Shown: positions 38,226 through 50,391, numbered from the stretch's first letter. The stretch: DNA of 64,000 bases from Martelella mediterranea DSM 17316 (GCF_002043005.1 NZ_CP020330.1:3676001-3740000), one strand, 5' to 3'. The notes: a model not told the origin generated them from the sequence alone. Made by a program: numbers and translations.

Positions 38226-38759
38226 TCATCCGCGCTCAACGCCCATCTCGAAGCTGGCGCAGACAATACCCTTGACGGTAAGCGGCGCGATCTCGCGCAT
38301 CCCGATTTTCCGCGGAACCGCAACCGAGGCCGCGTTTTCCGGGACGGCAAAGGCGATAAAGCGGTCGTCCAGGTCCTCTTCAAAAAACCATCGGGCGAGC
38401 CGTGCTGCCGCTTCCGTGGCATAGCCCTTGCCCCATTCGGCGCGGGCGATCGTATAGCCAAGCTCGGCAACGCCGTAGGTTTCATCGAAGCCGAAGCCGG
38501 CGCGGCCGAGAAACGCGCCATCCGACTTCCGGGTCAGCTTGAACTTGCTGTAGCCCCTTTCGGCAAAAGTCTGACGCCATTTGGCAATTTCGGATGCAGC
38601 ATAGGCTTCGCTCCAAACCATACCGTCACGAAACAGATAACGCTCGCCTTCCGGGTCCGAATGCAGACCGGCAAGGCGAGGTGCATCCTGCGGCGCGAAA
38701 ACGGAAAACGAAAGCCGGTCGCTTTCTGTCACGGCGAGATCGGGAATCTGAAAAGCCAT
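38226..38759 (-). CDS. GNAT-family N-acetyltransferase
   Basis: A 177-residue acetyltransferase of the RimJ/RimL type. DRLSFSVFAPQDAPRLAGLHSD opens the domain and ELGYTIARAEWGKGYATEAAARLARWFFE contains the acetyl-CoA binding motif (W-G-x-G-Y-A-T-E-A). The start ATG at 38759 is supported by this N-terminus; the frame runs open further but that part overlaps the next gene. Substrate unknown. It is divergent from the HXXEE gene. Confidence 0.87.
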   Translation of the reverse strand: MAFQIPDLAVTESDRLSFSVFAPQDAPRLAGLHSDPEGERYLFRDGMVWSEAYAASEIAKWRQTFAERGYSKFKLTRKSDGAFLGRAGFGFDETYGVAELGYTIARAEWGKGYATEAAARLARWFFEEDLDDRFIAFAVPENAASVAVPRKIGMREIAPLTVKGIVCASFEMGVERG

Positions 38760-39027
38760 GATCTGACGCTCGATTTTATGTCGATTGACCGGCAATAGAC
38801 CAAAACCGGCCGCCAAGACAGCGGGAAAAAACCACGCCACGGCCCGTGCCTCCGCAGTTCGTCGATAGCAGGCACCCTCAACTCCCGAGTTCTTTTGGGT
38901 GCCGCCGGCTCGCAGACCATGGGCAGCATCCTTCGCTCCGCTTTCCCGCGTCTTTCGAAATAGCTGTTGCGTATCGCGCAAAGCGGGCCATTCTGGCGTC
39001 GATCCCACCATATCGCGGAGAACGACC

Positions 39028-39489
39028 TTGCTCAGCCCCTCGCATCTCTCGCTCTTCCTGGCCATCGCCTTGATGTTGCACGTGACCGAAGAGTTCTATT
39101 TTCCGGGCGGCTTCATCGAATGGTATCGCGAACTCGTGCCGCCGAAGACGACCGGCATCCGGTTTGGCTATCTCGTCTTCATCAACACGGCGGTGATGTT
39201 TATCGCCGCGCTCGGGTTGTTCTACGGTGACAGTCCGAGCGGCGCGTCGATCTTTCTCGGGCTTTCCACGGCAATGGCGGTCAACGCGCTCTTCCATGTC
39301 TACGGCGTCATCAGGCTTCGCAAATACTCTCCCGGCGTCGTCACCAGCGTCATCCTGCTTCTGCCGCTCTACGCCATCGGCCTGATAACGGTGGTGGGCG
39401 GCGGGGTGCTGCCCGTCTGGCTGCCATTCGTCTATCTCGTCTTCGCCGCCGCCTATCACATCAAATCCTATATCCGACAGTCGAAATAG
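39028..39489 (+). CDS. HXXEE-domain membrane protein
   Basis: About 153 residues, polytopic. The HxxEE signature appears as LHVTEEF early in the first helix, followed by four more hydrophobic segments (FINTAVMFIAALGLFYG, FLGLSTAMAVNALFHVYGV, VILLLPLYAIGLITVVGGG, LPFVYLVFAAAYH). The function of this family is unknown. I chose the TTG at 39028, which has GGAG 8 bases upstream; the open frame continues upstream from 38899 without signals. Confidence 0.72.
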   Translation: MLSPSHLSLFLAIALMLHVTEEFYFPGGFIEWYRELVPPKTTGIRFGYLVFINTAVMFIAALGLFYGDSPSGASIFLGLSTAMAVNALFHVYGVIRLRKYSPGVVTSVILLLPLYAIGLITVVGGGVLPVWLPFVYLVFAAAYHIKSYIRQSK

Positions 39490-39607
39490 GTCATATCCAG
39501 GCCGGGAGCTGATCGCGGCAGCAAAAGATGTGGGAAGCACCGGCAAACCATGCTAAAGCGCGCCCGTTCCTTAATCTACCCGAATACAAGCGACGAAAAG
39601 ATCAGCC

Positions 39608-40861
39608 ATGTCGACGTTCAAATCCGAATTCCTGCACACGCTCTCCGAGCGCGGTTTCATTCATCAGATTTCCGATGAGACCGGGCTTGACGACCTTCTT
39701 TCGAAGGAGCGGGTAACGGCTTATATCGGCTTCGATCCGACGGCGCCGTCGCTGCATGCCGGCTCGCTGATCCAGATCATGATGCTGCACTGGTTGCAGA
39801 AGACCGGCCACCGGCCGATCTCGCTGATGGGCGGCGGCACCGGCATGGTCGGCGACCCCTCGTTCAAGGACGAGGCCCGCAAGCTGATGACGATGGACAT
39901 GATCGAGGACAACATCAATTCGATCCAGCGCGTCTTCGCCAATTACATGGATTACGACGCCGGAGAGAAGTCCGCGCTGATGATCAACAATGGCGAATGG
40001 CTGCGCGGGTTGAACTATCTCGAATTTCTCCGCGATGTCGGCCGCCATTTCTCGGTCAACCGGATGCTGTCCTTCGAGAGCGTCAAGATGCGCATCGACC
40101 GCGAGCAGTCGCTGTCCTTCCTGGAATTCAACTACATGATCCTCCAGGCCTATGATTTCGTCGAACTTTGCAAGCGCTATGACTGCCGGTTGCAGATGGG
40201 CGGCTCGGACCAGTGGGGCAATATCGTCAACGGCATCGATCTCGGCCACCGCATGGACTGCCCGCAGCTCTACGCGCTGACCTCCCCGCTTCTGACGACG
40301 GCATCTGGCGCCAAGATGGGCAAGTCGGCCAATGGCGCGATCTGGCTCAACCCGGACATGCTGTCGGCCTATGATTTCTGGCAGTACTGGCGCAACACCG
40401 AGGATGCCGATGTCGGCCGCTTCCTGAAGCTCTACACCACGCTGCCGATGGACGAGATCGCGCGGCTTGCCGCCCTTGGCGGTTCGGAGATCAACGAGGT
40501 CAAGAAGATCCTCGCCACCGAGGTGACCGCGATGCTGCATGGCCGCGCTGCCGCCGAGGAAGCCGCCGAAACCGCCCGCAAGACCTTCGAGGAAGGCGCG
40601 CTCGCCGAGAACCTGCCGACGATCGAGGTGGCAAAGGCCGAACTCGATGGCGGCATCGGCATTCTGACGCTTCTGGTCCAGGCCGGTCTCGCCGGCTCCA
40701 ACGGCGAGGCCCGCCGCCACATCAAGGGCGGCGCGGTGAAGCTGAACGACAAGGCCGTCTCCGACGAACGTCTCTCGGTCAGCGCCGATGCGCTGTCGCA
40801 GGAAGGCGTTGCCAAGCTCTCGGTGGGCAAGAAGAAGCACATTCTGGTGCGGCCGGTGTGA
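39608..40861 (+). CDS. tyrS: tyrosyl-tRNA synthetase
   Basis: A 417-residue class I aminoacyl-tRNA synthetase charging tRNA-Tyr. The HIGH-like PSLHAGS, the tyrosine-binding [10 protein letters not shown] and [10 protein letters not shown], the KMSKS-like KMGKS and a C-terminal S4 RNA-binding domain ([19 protein letters not shown]) are all visible. The length is normal. The start ATG lies 17 bases after a purine-rich AAGCGACGAAA segment. A single-gene unit by the look of the flanks. Confidence 0.97.
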   Translation: MSTFKSEFLHTLSERGFIHQISDETGLDDLLSKERVTAYIGFDPTAPSLHAGSLIQIMMLHWLQKTGHRPISLMGGGTGMVGDPSFKDEARKLMTMDMIEDNINSIQRVFANYMDYDAGEKSALMINNGEWLRGLNYLEFLRDVGRHFSVNRMLSFESVKMRIDREQSLSFLEFNYMILQAYDFVELCKRYDCRLQMGGSDQWGNIVNGIDLGHRMDCPQLYALTSPLLTTASGAKMGKSANGAIWLNPDMLSAYDFWQYWRNTEDADVGRFLKLYTTLPMDEIARLAALGGSEINEVKKILATEVTAMLHGRAAAEEAAETARKTFEEGALAENLPTIEVAKAELDGGIGILTLLVQAGLAGSNGEARRHIKGGAVKLNDKAVSDERLSVSADALSQEGVAKLSVGKKKHILVRPV

Positions 40862-40949
40862 GAGAGGGCGGCGGTGTCGGCGTCCTGCGGTCGCCCTACT
40901 CGCCTCCTGCTCTAGGGCCGGGTGTCGGACACAGCCCTGCCGCTTGCTC

Positions 40950-41090
40950 CCGATATTCTCTCCCGCTGGCGGGAGAGATGCCCCGAAAGGGGCAGTGAGG
41001 GTGGCGCGGCATCTCGTCTCGTGAGGGCTTTCGCGGTGATAGTCTCCCCCTCACTGTCGCTGTCGCGACATCTTTCCCCTCCGGGGCGAG
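40950..41090. repeat. palindrome cluster after tyrS
   Basis: CTCTCCCGC-TG-GCGGGAGAG (40958-40977) and GCCCC-GAAA-GGGGC (40980-40993) form adjacent hairpins. The following GCAGTGAGGG pairs with a CCCTCACTG about 70 bases downstream, giving a larger stem. No T-tract. It resembles dispersed intergenic palindromes of alphaproteobacteria and may end tyrS and AsmA-like transcripts converging here. Confidence 0.6.
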
Positions 41091-41157
41091 AAGATTTGGG
41101 GGCTCTGCGGATAAGTCCCCTGAATGTGATCATCAGGACAAACCGCGACGCCTCACA

Positions 41158-44100
41158 TCACTGAAACTCGAAGATCTTGCGGAACACGCCGGGCGCGATG
41201 GCGGAGAGCGGGTTGACGATCAGTTCCGGCTTTTCGGTCTTGCCGGTGAGCCGGAAGGTGATGCCGAACAGGCCCTTGTCGTTGCCGTTGCCAAGCAACG
41301 GGCCGAAGATCGGGATTTCCGCGAAGATCCGGTTAAGGCCGTAAGCCGGCATGAAGGTGCCGGTCATGTCGATATTGCCGGCGGCATCGCGCACCACGCC
41401 CTTGATCGTCGCGCCCACCTGATCGCCGCGCACGAAGGCGTCTGACACCCGCAGCACGCCGTTGGAGATATCGATCACCGCCTGGGCGCGCTGGAAGCGC
41501 TGGTCGGTCTCGTTGATCTGGTTCTTGTAGGCGGCGTTCAGGCTCTTGCCGTTGCCGACCGTGGGGTCCGTCAGGATTTTCTTGAGCTGCTCGTCCTTGA
41601 TCAGCCGGAAATCCGTCAGTGTCGCCATGCCCTGCCAGCCGGCATCGGTCTCGATCATGTCGAGATTGAGCGAACCGCCTGTCATCTTCTGGTAGATGCC
41701 GAGGAAACGCAGCAGCGCGCCCGCGCCGCTGGTCTTGAGCGACACCGACTGCCGGTCGCCATCAGGCGCCACGGCAAGCGCCATCGGCTGTGACGAGGCG
41801 GTGGTCGCATTCAGCGTCGCATCGGCCATCTTGCCCGCGCGGACCTTGATGTCGCCATTGACGCCGGAAAGCTGACGGTCGTTTTCACCGGAAACACGGG
41901 CAATATCGAAATGAACGTCGACATTGCCGCCGCTGCTTCCCCCACCGCCGATCGAACCGCCATTGCCGCTTTTGACAAGCTGGCCGAGCAGCGGCTTGGC
42001 CGAGAAGGACCGGCCGGTCAGGGTCACGTCGAGCCCGCTCTTGCCGCGCTGCATGCCGACATTGACGCTGTCGCCGGGCGAGATCGCGACATCGGTCAGC
42101 GTGGCCGCCAGAAGGCCCTCCTTGTCGAGCGTCACCTGCCCCCTGGCACCGAGTCCGCTGCCCGTCAGGTGCAGATCGTTGAGCGTCGTCACGCCGTTTT
42201 CGCCGGGCGTGAGCGTGAACGAAAGCGTCGCGGGAACGCCGGACGGCTTCTGCCAGCCGATGAAGGGCAGAGACAAGGTCGTCTGCTGCAGGTCGACCGC
42301 GATCATATTGCCCTCATCACCGCCTTCGACCGTGATGGAAACCGGGCCGCTGACATAATCGTCAAGTCCGGGGGCAAGCTGGTTGCGCTGGGCATCGTCC
42401 AGATTGCCCGAGAGCCAGAGAACCGACGCATCCTCCTCGCCCTCTGGCCTCTCTTCAGGCCTGCCGAGCGGCATGCTCCACTGCACGTCAAGCGGTATGC
42501 CGTCGGCGCTGCCGCTGCCTTCGTAGGAGATCCGGCTGGGCACGATCTCGACAAGGCCGTCGAGGCCGCTGACCTGATGGCCGTTGATCGGCGTGGCGAT
42601 CGCGCCATCGGTGACATCGGCGACGACATGCCAGACCGGATCGAAGGCAACGTCCCGATCGAGCGGGAAGCTTGCCCTGAGATTGACCTCGGTGCTGCCC
42701 GAAAACTGATCGGACGTGAACTCCGTCGATTTCAGCGCGTTGATCGGCGGCGCCTCGGCGAGTTTCACCAGATCGCGCACTTCGCCTGCAAGCATGATGT
42801 CGACGACCCCGGTCAGCGGCTTGGAATAGGTATCCGCGATCGCGAAGGTCCCCTCCGCGAGCTTCACCGTGCGCGATTTGGCGACGCTGAGCGAGCCGTC
42901 CCTGATCTCGACGTCGACCCGGCCACCATTGATCGAGACGCGGGCGTCGCTGCGCTCGACATCGGGCATCTGGTCGCTGAGCGTGATCCGGGTGTCATCG
43001 ATATCGAAGGCGACCTTCATCTCGGTCTCGTCGAGCTGGACCGGTATGCCCGGCCCCTCGATACGCCCGGCCGAAAGATAAATCGCGATGTCGCCATTGG
43101 TGACCACGCCGCCATGAAGATTGCGGCTGACCCATTCGCGCGGCTTCCTGGCGATCCAGAACGGCCAGAGCTGTTTGACCGCCTCGGTATCCATCCGCTC
43201 GATCCGCGCGCCGAAGCTGAGTTCCGGGCTGGCGTCGCCGAACACCGCCTTGAACGAGGCCGCCATCATGCCCTGGGGCGAGCTGATCGAAATATCGTCG
43301 AGCAGCAGGCGCGGGATCGAGGCGCGGTATTCCCCGGTGAACTTGGCGTCGAAGATCAGCGGCGGTAGGCCCGGTTCGCGCGACTTGAACCGCCCGCCGC
43401 GCACCAGCACGTCCAGCGCATACCCATCCGTGGCATCCGGCTGGTAGCGGTCGAGATCGATGATCCCGGCGGTGAAGGGAAACCGGCTGCCGTCGAATTC
43501 GAACGAGGAATCGCTGATTTCGATCGATTTCTTGGCGGTATCGTAGATCAGGTTCAGGTTGGCGTCGTTGAAGGGCCGCGCGATCGAATCCGCGATGAAA
43601 CGGCCAGCGCCGACATCGATCTGCGCGGCGACCGCGGGCTCGCCGTCGACGCGCGCGCGCTCCAGGGAGAGCACGAGGTCCGCGGTCCCCTCAAGACCGA
43701 GCATCGGTTCGCCGTCTTCTTTCGTCCTGAGCAGGAACGGCGTCAGCAACAGGTTGGAAACCTCGGCCTGCAGGCTTTGCGTGCGGCCATCCTGCTCCAC
43801 CGATTCGGCGGAGAACGCGGCGGCCGTTCCGTCCAGCAGCACTTCGCCATCGACCCGCAGGATGCCGTCGGCCAGGAGGTTGAGGTTGATCTCGCGGATA
43901 TCGACATTGACGGATTTGCCCGGCGAGGCGCTGCCCACCGGAAACACGATGTCGCTCAGATAGATGGAGCGGGTATCGGCGGCGGTGAGAATGCCGCGGG
44001 CGAAATCGGTCTGGGTGAACATCTGCTCGACCAGAACCGGCAGGCTGTCCACCCTGTGCTCGGTGAGGCGGAACGTGCCGGTCGAGGGCAGCGCCGAGGA

Positions 44101-44598
44101 ATCGACCGCGATGTCGTCAACCGACACCGAGTTCACGGTAACCTGCCCGCCGATGAGCTTTACCGGATCGACGGCAAAATCCATGGTTCCGATCGAGGCG
44201 ATCTGCTTCTCCTCGGGGCCGAGCAGCGTCACGCCGCGCACGCTGAGGTTCAAATCCAGATCACCGCTCAGTCTCAACCGCGCGGTTTCGATGCGGGCGT
44301 GATAGCCCTCCGGCATCGCCGCCGCGATCTGCTCATTGGCCTTGTCGGCCAGGAACCGGTCCAGCGATCCGCTTTCGATCACGTAGTAGACGAGCAGGAG
44401 AAGACCGCCGGCAATCAGTCCGAAAAACGTCAGAAAACGAAAGCAGTGACGCGTGAAGCTGCGATGGGTCGACGCGCGCACGATCATCGGCTCATGCGCC
44501 TGGGCCGACGGCAGCTTGTGGAGCGAAACATTTTCGCCGCGGCCGAAACGGGTACGCTCGCCTCTGATCAGTGAATCTTTTTGCTTGCTGTCGTCCAA
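41158..44598 (-). CDS. large AsmA-like / DUF3971 envelope protein
   Basis: About 1,146 residues. A basic cytoplasmic N-terminus is followed by one membrane helix (FLTFFGLIAGGLLLLVYYV, about residues 54-74), then a long beta-rich periplasmic region with many repeated short strands and a C-terminal AsmA-like domain (GFFGITFRLTGKTEKPELIVNPLSAIAPG type ending, here GLFGITFRLT). This architecture belongs to the DUF3971/AsmA-like group thought to bridge inner and outer membranes for lipid transfer. The TTG at 44598 with GGAG at 5 bases is preferred; an ATG at 44706 is possible. It is divergent from bcp. Confidence 0.8.
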   Translation of the reverse strand: MDDSKQKDSLIRGERTRFGRGENVSLHKLPSAQAHEPMIVRASTHRSFTRHCFRFLTFFGLIAGGLLLLVYYVIESGSLDRFLADKANEQIAAAMPEGYHARIETARLRLSGDLDLNLSVRGVTLLGPEEKQIASIGTMDFAVDPVKLIGGQVTVNSVSVDDIAVDSSALPSTGTFRLTEHRVDSLPVLVEQMFTQTDFARGILTAADTRSIYLSDIVFPVGSASPGKSVNVDIREINLNLLADGILRVDGEVLLDGTAAAFSAESVEQDGRTQSLQAEVSNLLLTPFLLRTKEDGEPMLGLEGTADLVLSLERARVDGEPAVAAQIDVGAGRFIADSIARPFNDANLNLIYDTAKKSIEISDSSFEFDGSRFPFTAGIIDLDRYQPDATDGYALDVLVRGGRFKSREPGLPPLIFDAKFTGEYRASIPRLLLDDISISSPQGMMAASFKAVFGDASPELSFGARIERMDTEAVKQLWPFWIARKPREWVSRNLHGGVVTNGDIAIYLSAGRIEGPGIPVQLDETEMKVAFDIDDTRITLSDQMPDVERSDARVSINGGRVDVEIRDGSLSVAKSRTVKLAEGTFAIADTYSKPLTGVVDIMLAGEVRDLVKLAEAPPINALKSTEFTSDQFSGSTEVNLRASFPLDRDVAFDPVWHVVADVTDGAIATPINGHQVSGLDGLVEIVPSRISYEGSGSADGIPLDVQWSMPLGRPEERPEGEEDASVLWLSGNLDDAQRNQLAPGLDDYVSGPVSITVEGGDEGNMIAVDLQQTTLSLPFIGWQKPSGVPATLSFTLTPGENGVTTLNDLHLTGSGLGARGQVTLDKEGLLAATLTDVAISPGDSVNVGMQRGKSGLDVTLTGRSFSAKPLLGQLVKSGNGGSIGGGGSSGGNVDVHFDIARVSGENDRQLSGVNGDIKVRAGKMADATLNATTASSQPMALAVAPDGDRQSVSLKTSGAGALLRFLGIYQKMTGGSLNLDMIETDAGWQGMATLTDFRLIKDEQLKKILTDPTVGNGKSLNAAYKNQINETDQRFQRAQAVIDISNGVLRVSDAFVRGDQVGATIKGVVRDAAGNIDMTGTFMPAYGLNRIFAEIPIFGPLLGNGNDKGLFGITFRLTGKTEKPELIVNPLSAIAPGVFRKIFEFQ

Positions 44599-44764
44599 AG
44601 CCGCTCCGTAAGCGTATAAACTGCGCTGACACAGGTCTGCCCGGCGCGAATCTCTGAAGGCATATTCACGACGAAGCGCATCGCTGGCAAGCGCGCAACC
44701 CTCCATCCGGTCGCCATTTATGCCGACCGCCGCTTGAACGCTAAATGAACAAAGGAGTGAGAAT

Positions 44765-45232
44765 TTGACCGAACTGACAGAAGGCGACAAGGCCCCCGCG
44801 TTTTCCCTTCCGATTTCCGAGGAAGAGACGTTCACGCTGTCGGACGCCAAGGGCAAGAACCTGGTGCTTTACTTCTATCCCAAGGACGACACCAAGGGCT
44901 GCACCGTCGAGGCGATCGCCTTCACGGCCCTTGCCGAAAGCTTTGAAAAGGCTAACACAATTGTTCTGGGCGTTTCGCCCGACGGGCTCAAGAGCCATGC
45001 GAAGTTCGCGAAGAAACACGACCTTTCCGTTCTGCTGGGCGCCGATGAGGATCACGCGGTGGCCGAGGCCTATGGCGTGTGGAAGGAAAAGAGCATGTAT
45101 GGCAAGACCTATATGGGCACCGAACGCTCCACCTTCCTGATCGCGCCGGACGGCACGCTCAAGCGCATCTGGCGCAAGGTGAAGGCTGACGGCCATGCCG
45201 AAGCGGTGCTTGAGGCGGTCAACGGCGGGTAA
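44765..45232 (+). CDS. bcp: peroxiredoxin, Bcp/PrxQ type
   Basis: A 155-residue thiol peroxidase. The peroxidatic Cys sits in YFYPKDDTKGCTVEA. It is the only cysteine in the protein, so the resolving Cys usually found five residues later is absent and this is a one-Cys form that needs an external thiol. The conserved Arg (GTERSTF) is present. TTG start with GGAG 7 bases upstream. Confidence 0.92.
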   Translation: MTELTEGDKAPAFSLPISEEETFTLSDAKGKNLVLYFYPKDDTKGCTVEAIAFTALAESFEKANTIVLGVSPDGLKSHAKFAKKHDLSVLLGADEDHAVAEAYGVWKEKSMYGKTYMGTERSTFLIAPDGTLKRIWRKVKADGHAEAVLEAVNGG

Positions 45233-45245
45233 CTGTCGGCAAAAA

Positions 45246-45269
45246 GGCATTTCACGGCGTTGAAATGCC
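45246..45269 (+). terminator. bcp terminator hairpin
   Basis: GGCATTTCA and TGAAATGCC form a perfect 9-bp stem with a 6-base loop, 13 bases after the bcp stop, preceded by AAAAA; on the plus strand CTTG follows. Confidence 0.6.
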
Positions 45270-45287
45270 CTTGATCGCCCGGTTTTC

Positions 45288-45316
45288 TTGACTCTCGGGC
45301 CGTTTGCGACTATCCC
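45288..45316 (+). promoter_or_regulatory. promoter of the DEAD-box helicase gene
   Basis: TTGACT (45288-45293) and TATCCC (45311-45316) are 17 bases apart. This -35 coincides with an in-frame TTG, which argues against translation starting that early. Confidence 0.45.
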
Positions 45317-45386
45317 GCCCCTCGTACGCATGACGATGGTGAAAGCGCCGTCGAATTTGTCACGAAAACACGGAACCCGTTTTCCT

Positions 45387-46823
<1,437 letters not shown>

Positions 46824-46842
46824 CACCGGCGCAATTCATTGA

Positions 46843-46890
46843 ATATGATTAGAGCCGCACGTCCTTCAGGAGGTGCGGCTCTAATCATAT
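46843..46890. terminator. 48-base long palindrome between convergent genes
   Basis: Arms of 18 bases (from ATATGATTAGAGCCGCAC) pair perfectly with their complement at 46873-46890. The 12-base loop contains a further TCCT/AGGA pairing. It lies 20 bases after the helicase stop and 145 bases before the flavin reductase stop, so it may end transcription from both sides. No T-tract is present. Confidence 0.5.
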
Positions 46891-47035
46891 GCCTGATATG
46901 CCGTCAAAAAACCGTCAGTAAGCTTGCCTTTACAGCAATACATACAGATAAAATCTCTTAATATTCATTTGGTATGCGCTTCATATACTACGAAAACGCA
47001 TTCTCCGTCAATTGTATTTTCGAGATGACCGCACT

Positions 47036-47548
47036 TCACGACAAGTAGTGATAGCCGCGCCTGTAGTATAGCAAGGCTTCTCCGGGCGCGCTCATCTTCA
47101 CGCTGACGACCTCGCCGATCAGGATCCAGTGCGTCGTCATCGCCTTGGCTTCCACGAGCCGGCAGTCGAAGCTGGCCAGCGCATCGGCCAGAACGGGCGC
47201 GCCGCTTGCCTCGACCTCCCACTCGGCCATGGCGAACCGTTCCTCGGCCGAAAGCCCGGTGAAGCCGGCGAAGGCATCGGCGAGCGGGCGATGATGGGCG
47301 GCAAGCGTATTGAGCGCGAAATTGCCGCTTTCCTCAAATATTGCGTTGTGCTCGTTCATGCGATTGACGCAGGCGAGCACGGTCGGCGGCGCGTCGGAAA
47401 CCGAGCAGGCGGCCGTGGCGGTGACGCCGCGCATCACGCCGCCGCTGGCGGTCGTCACGATCTGGACGTGGCCGGCATAATGGGCCATCGCATCGCGGTA
47501 ATGTTTGGAAAAATGCGGATCATCATGCATGGGAAATGCCGCGCTCAT
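47036..47548 (-). CDS. flavin reductase-domain protein
   Basis: A 170-residue FMN-binding split-barrel protein of the flavin reductase family (HpaC/RutF-like). AMAHYAGHVQIVTTASGGVMRGVTATAACSVSDAPPTVLACVN is the flavin-binding face, with FALNTLA and WILIGEVV following. Such enzymes give reduced flavin to a partner monooxygenase; no partner gene is nearby. Substrate system unknown. Confidence 0.85.
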   Translation of the reverse strand: MSAAFPMHDDPHFSKHYRDAMAHYAGHVQIVTTASGGVMRGVTATAACSVSDAPPTVLACVNRMNEHNAIFEESGNFALNTLAAHHRPLADAFAGFTGLSAEERFAMAEWEVEASGAPVLADALASFDCRLVEAKAMTTHWILIGEVVSVKMSAPGEALLYYRRGYHYLS

Positions 47549-47677
47549 GCGTGGAAAAAACTGTCAAGGAACCATCCCTTCGATATTCAGTTGCGGTACT
47601 TACGGCGTTGCCCCTGCATCTGGCAAGGGTTATGACAGGGTTCATTGCGGCAAGTTTTGAGAAGAGGACGCGCGATC

Positions 47678-48769
47678 ATGAGATCCATTCACGCCTGTCT
47701 CCTTGGCCTCGCCATCACCGGGCTCGCCGCCGCTCCTTCCCTTGCGGCCGAGAGCCTGAAGATCGGCGTTGTCGCGCCGGTGAGCGGAGACTACGCCGTT
47801 CTCGGCGAACAGGCGCTTGACGGCGCGAACCTTGCCGCCCGCGACCGTGATATCGCGCTGACCCCCGTGGATGAAAGTTGCGAGGATGGCAGCGGCGCGG
47901 ACATCGGCCGCACCCTTGCCGATGCCGGCGTCGATATCGCCATCGGCTTCTTCTGCAGCGAGACGGTGCGCGGCGCGATGCCGGTGCTGCGGGATGCCGG
48001 CATTCCGGCGATCACCCTTTCCGCCCGTTCGATGCCGCTGATGGCCACAGCACTGAAGGAAGGCTGGCCGCTGTTCCGCATGGCACCCAATGATCAGGAC
48101 GAGACCGACGCAATCGTCGATTTCATCATGGGCGAATGGATCGACCAGCCGGTCGCCCTGCTCGACGACGGAACGATCTATTTCCGCGAGATGGTCAACG
48201 CCGTCCGCAACATGCTGGAGGAACGCGGGCTGCAGCCGGTGCTCGTCGATACGTTCCGGCCCGCGCAGGAGCAGCAATTGTCGCTGGTCCGCCGCCTCGC
48301 CCAGGCCGGCGCAACCCATGTGTTCATCGGCGGCACGCGCGGCGATGTCGCCATCGTGGCGCGGGATGCGATCCAGCAGGGCGTCGATCTCACCATCCTC
48401 GGCGCGGAGGCGCTCAACGCAAGGGAAACCGATGTGCCGCTCGAACCCGGCGTGATGGCGATCGGGATTCCCGAATATGGCGAGCTTCCCCCTGCCGCCA
48501 ATCTCGCGGACCTCGCCGAAAGCCAGGGCATCATCCCGGAAGGCTATGTCGTGCCCGCCGCAAGCGCGGTCGAGCTTGCCGCCCAGGCAATGGCGGCGGC
48601 GGATGGCGATGCCGCCCGGCTCGCCGCGATGCTTGCCGCCGGCCAGTTCGACACCGCGCTCGGCCCCGTTTCCTTCACCGACCGCCACGAACTTGCGGAC
48701 AATCCGTATTTTCTTTTGCGCTGGCAGGGTAATCAATTCGTACCGGTGTTCGATTCGGCCCGCCAGTAA
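47678..48769 (+). CDS. branched-chain amino acid-type ABC transporter binding protein
   Basis: A 363-residue periplasmic protein with a signal peptide ([22 protein letters not shown]) and a type I binding-protein fold ([27 protein letters not shown]). The S-A-R-S-M region and the pattern of the second lobe ([27 protein letters not shown]) match the LivJ/Peripla_BP_6 group. No permease or ATPase genes are adjacent, so it is an orphan component. Ligand unknown. Start ATG at 47678 with AGAGGA about 9 bases upstream. Confidence 0.85.
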   Translation: MRSIHACLLGLAITGLAAAPSLAAESLKIGVVAPVSGDYAVLGEQALDGANLAARDRDIALTPVDESCEDGSGADIGRTLADAGVDIAIGFFCSETVRGAMPVLRDAGIPAITLSARSMPLMATALKEGWPLFRMAPNDQDETDAIVDFIMGEWIDQPVALLDDGTIYFREMVNAVRNMLEERGLQPVLVDTFRPAQEQQLSLVRRLAQAGATHVFIGGTRGDVAIVARDAIQQGVDLTILGAEALNARETDVPLEPGVMAIGIPEYGELPPAANLADLAESQGIIPEGYVVPAASAVELAAQAMAAADGDAARLAAMLAAGQFDTALGPVSFTDRHELADNPYFLLRWQGNQFVPVFDSARQ

Positions 48770-48789
48770 TACCAAGAAGGATACATGCA

Positions 48790-49455
<666 letters not shown>

Positions 49456-49574
49456 CGTACCGCGTTTCAGGCGTATCTTGAAAATGGGTCAACGGGCGGG
49501 AGCGATGTCACGCGCCCGACCGATAGGGTTTGCCGATATGCCGGCGCCGCGCCGGCCAATAAAAAGGTGCTGCA

Positions 49575-50291
49575 ATGCCAGGTCTTACACGCATTCTCGG
49601 CGCAACGGTGGTCTCCGCGCTTGCCGCGGCCAACGCGAACGCCGGTGATTTCGCCGCCTTCACCCCGCTCGGTTTTTCAGAAGACGGAAAGGTCTTTGCC
49701 TTCGAGGAATACGGCCAGGAAGACGGTTCCGGCTTCGCCTATTCCAATATCTTTTTCATCGATACGGAAAAGGACGCGTTTCTGGAGGGCACCCCGTTCC
49801 GCCTTCGCACCGAAACCGACAATGCCTCGATCAGCGCGGCGCGCGCGCTCGCCGTGCGCGAGGCTCTGCAGATGATCCAGGATTACAACCTGCTCGACCA
49901 CCCCGGCTGGCTTGCCGCCTTCAACCCGGTGACGGAGAACAATGGCGATAACGGGACGATTAGGTATCGTGCCCACCCGAACCTGTCGCCCGTCAGCGAG
50001 ATGGTCCTCGAAACCTTCCCGCTCGCCCCGAAGGCAGCCTGCCGTGACATCACGCCCGATGCCCGCGGCTTTCGCCTGACCTATCGCAGCCCGGAAGGCA
50101 AGGAACGGGAGATCCACGAAGACGAACGACTGCCGGAAAGCCGCAACTGTCCGCTCGACTACCGCCTTGGCGGCATGATGACCTATGGCGGCGGCGGGCC
50201 GGATGCCGTGCATGTCGCGCTGGTGATCGTGCTGTCGCAAGGCTTCGAGGGCCCGAACGGCCGCTGGATCGCGGTGCCGTTCCGCCCGTAA
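49575..50291 (+). CDS. DUF2259 secreted protein
   Basis: A 238-residue exported protein with a signal peptide (LGATVVSALAAANANA). The mature start GDFAAFTPLGFSEDGKVFAFEEYGQEDGSGFAYSNIFFID is the DUF2259 signature. A Gly-rich segment (GGMMTYGGGGPDAVHVALVI) lies near the end. Predicted periplasmic, function unknown. It ends upstream of a hairpin and purB. Confidence 0.85.
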   Translation: MPGLTRILGATVVSALAAANANAGDFAAFTPLGFSEDGKVFAFEEYGQEDGSGFAYSNIFFIDTEKDAFLEGTPFRLRTETDNASISAARALAVREALQMIQDYNLLDHPGWLAAFNPVTENNGDNGTIRYRAHPNLSPVSEMVLETFPLAPKAACRDITPDARGFRLTYRSPEGKEREIHEDERLPESRNCPLDYRLGGMMTYGGGGPDAVHVALVIVLSQGFEGPNGRWIAVPFRP

Positions 50292-50315
50292 AACACAGGG
50301 ACACGGAGCATTTTG

Positions 50316-50342
50316 CCGGCGCAAAGATTTCATTTGCGCCGG
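50316..50342 (+). terminator. hairpin between DUF2259 gene and purB
   Basis: CCGGCGCAAA and TTTGCGCCGG form a perfect 10-bp stem with a 7-base loop. It lies 25 bases after the stop codon and probably ends the DUF2259 transcript. Confidence 0.55.
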
Positions 50343-50391
50343 AAATGGTCTATGCGCATTGCCAGATGGAAATGTGAAGGACGAAGCCTCG

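Noticed and set aside
45288-45386. N-terminal extension of the DEAD-box helicase
   Set aside because: The earliest TTG is part of a good -35 element and the extra residues do not resemble the family.
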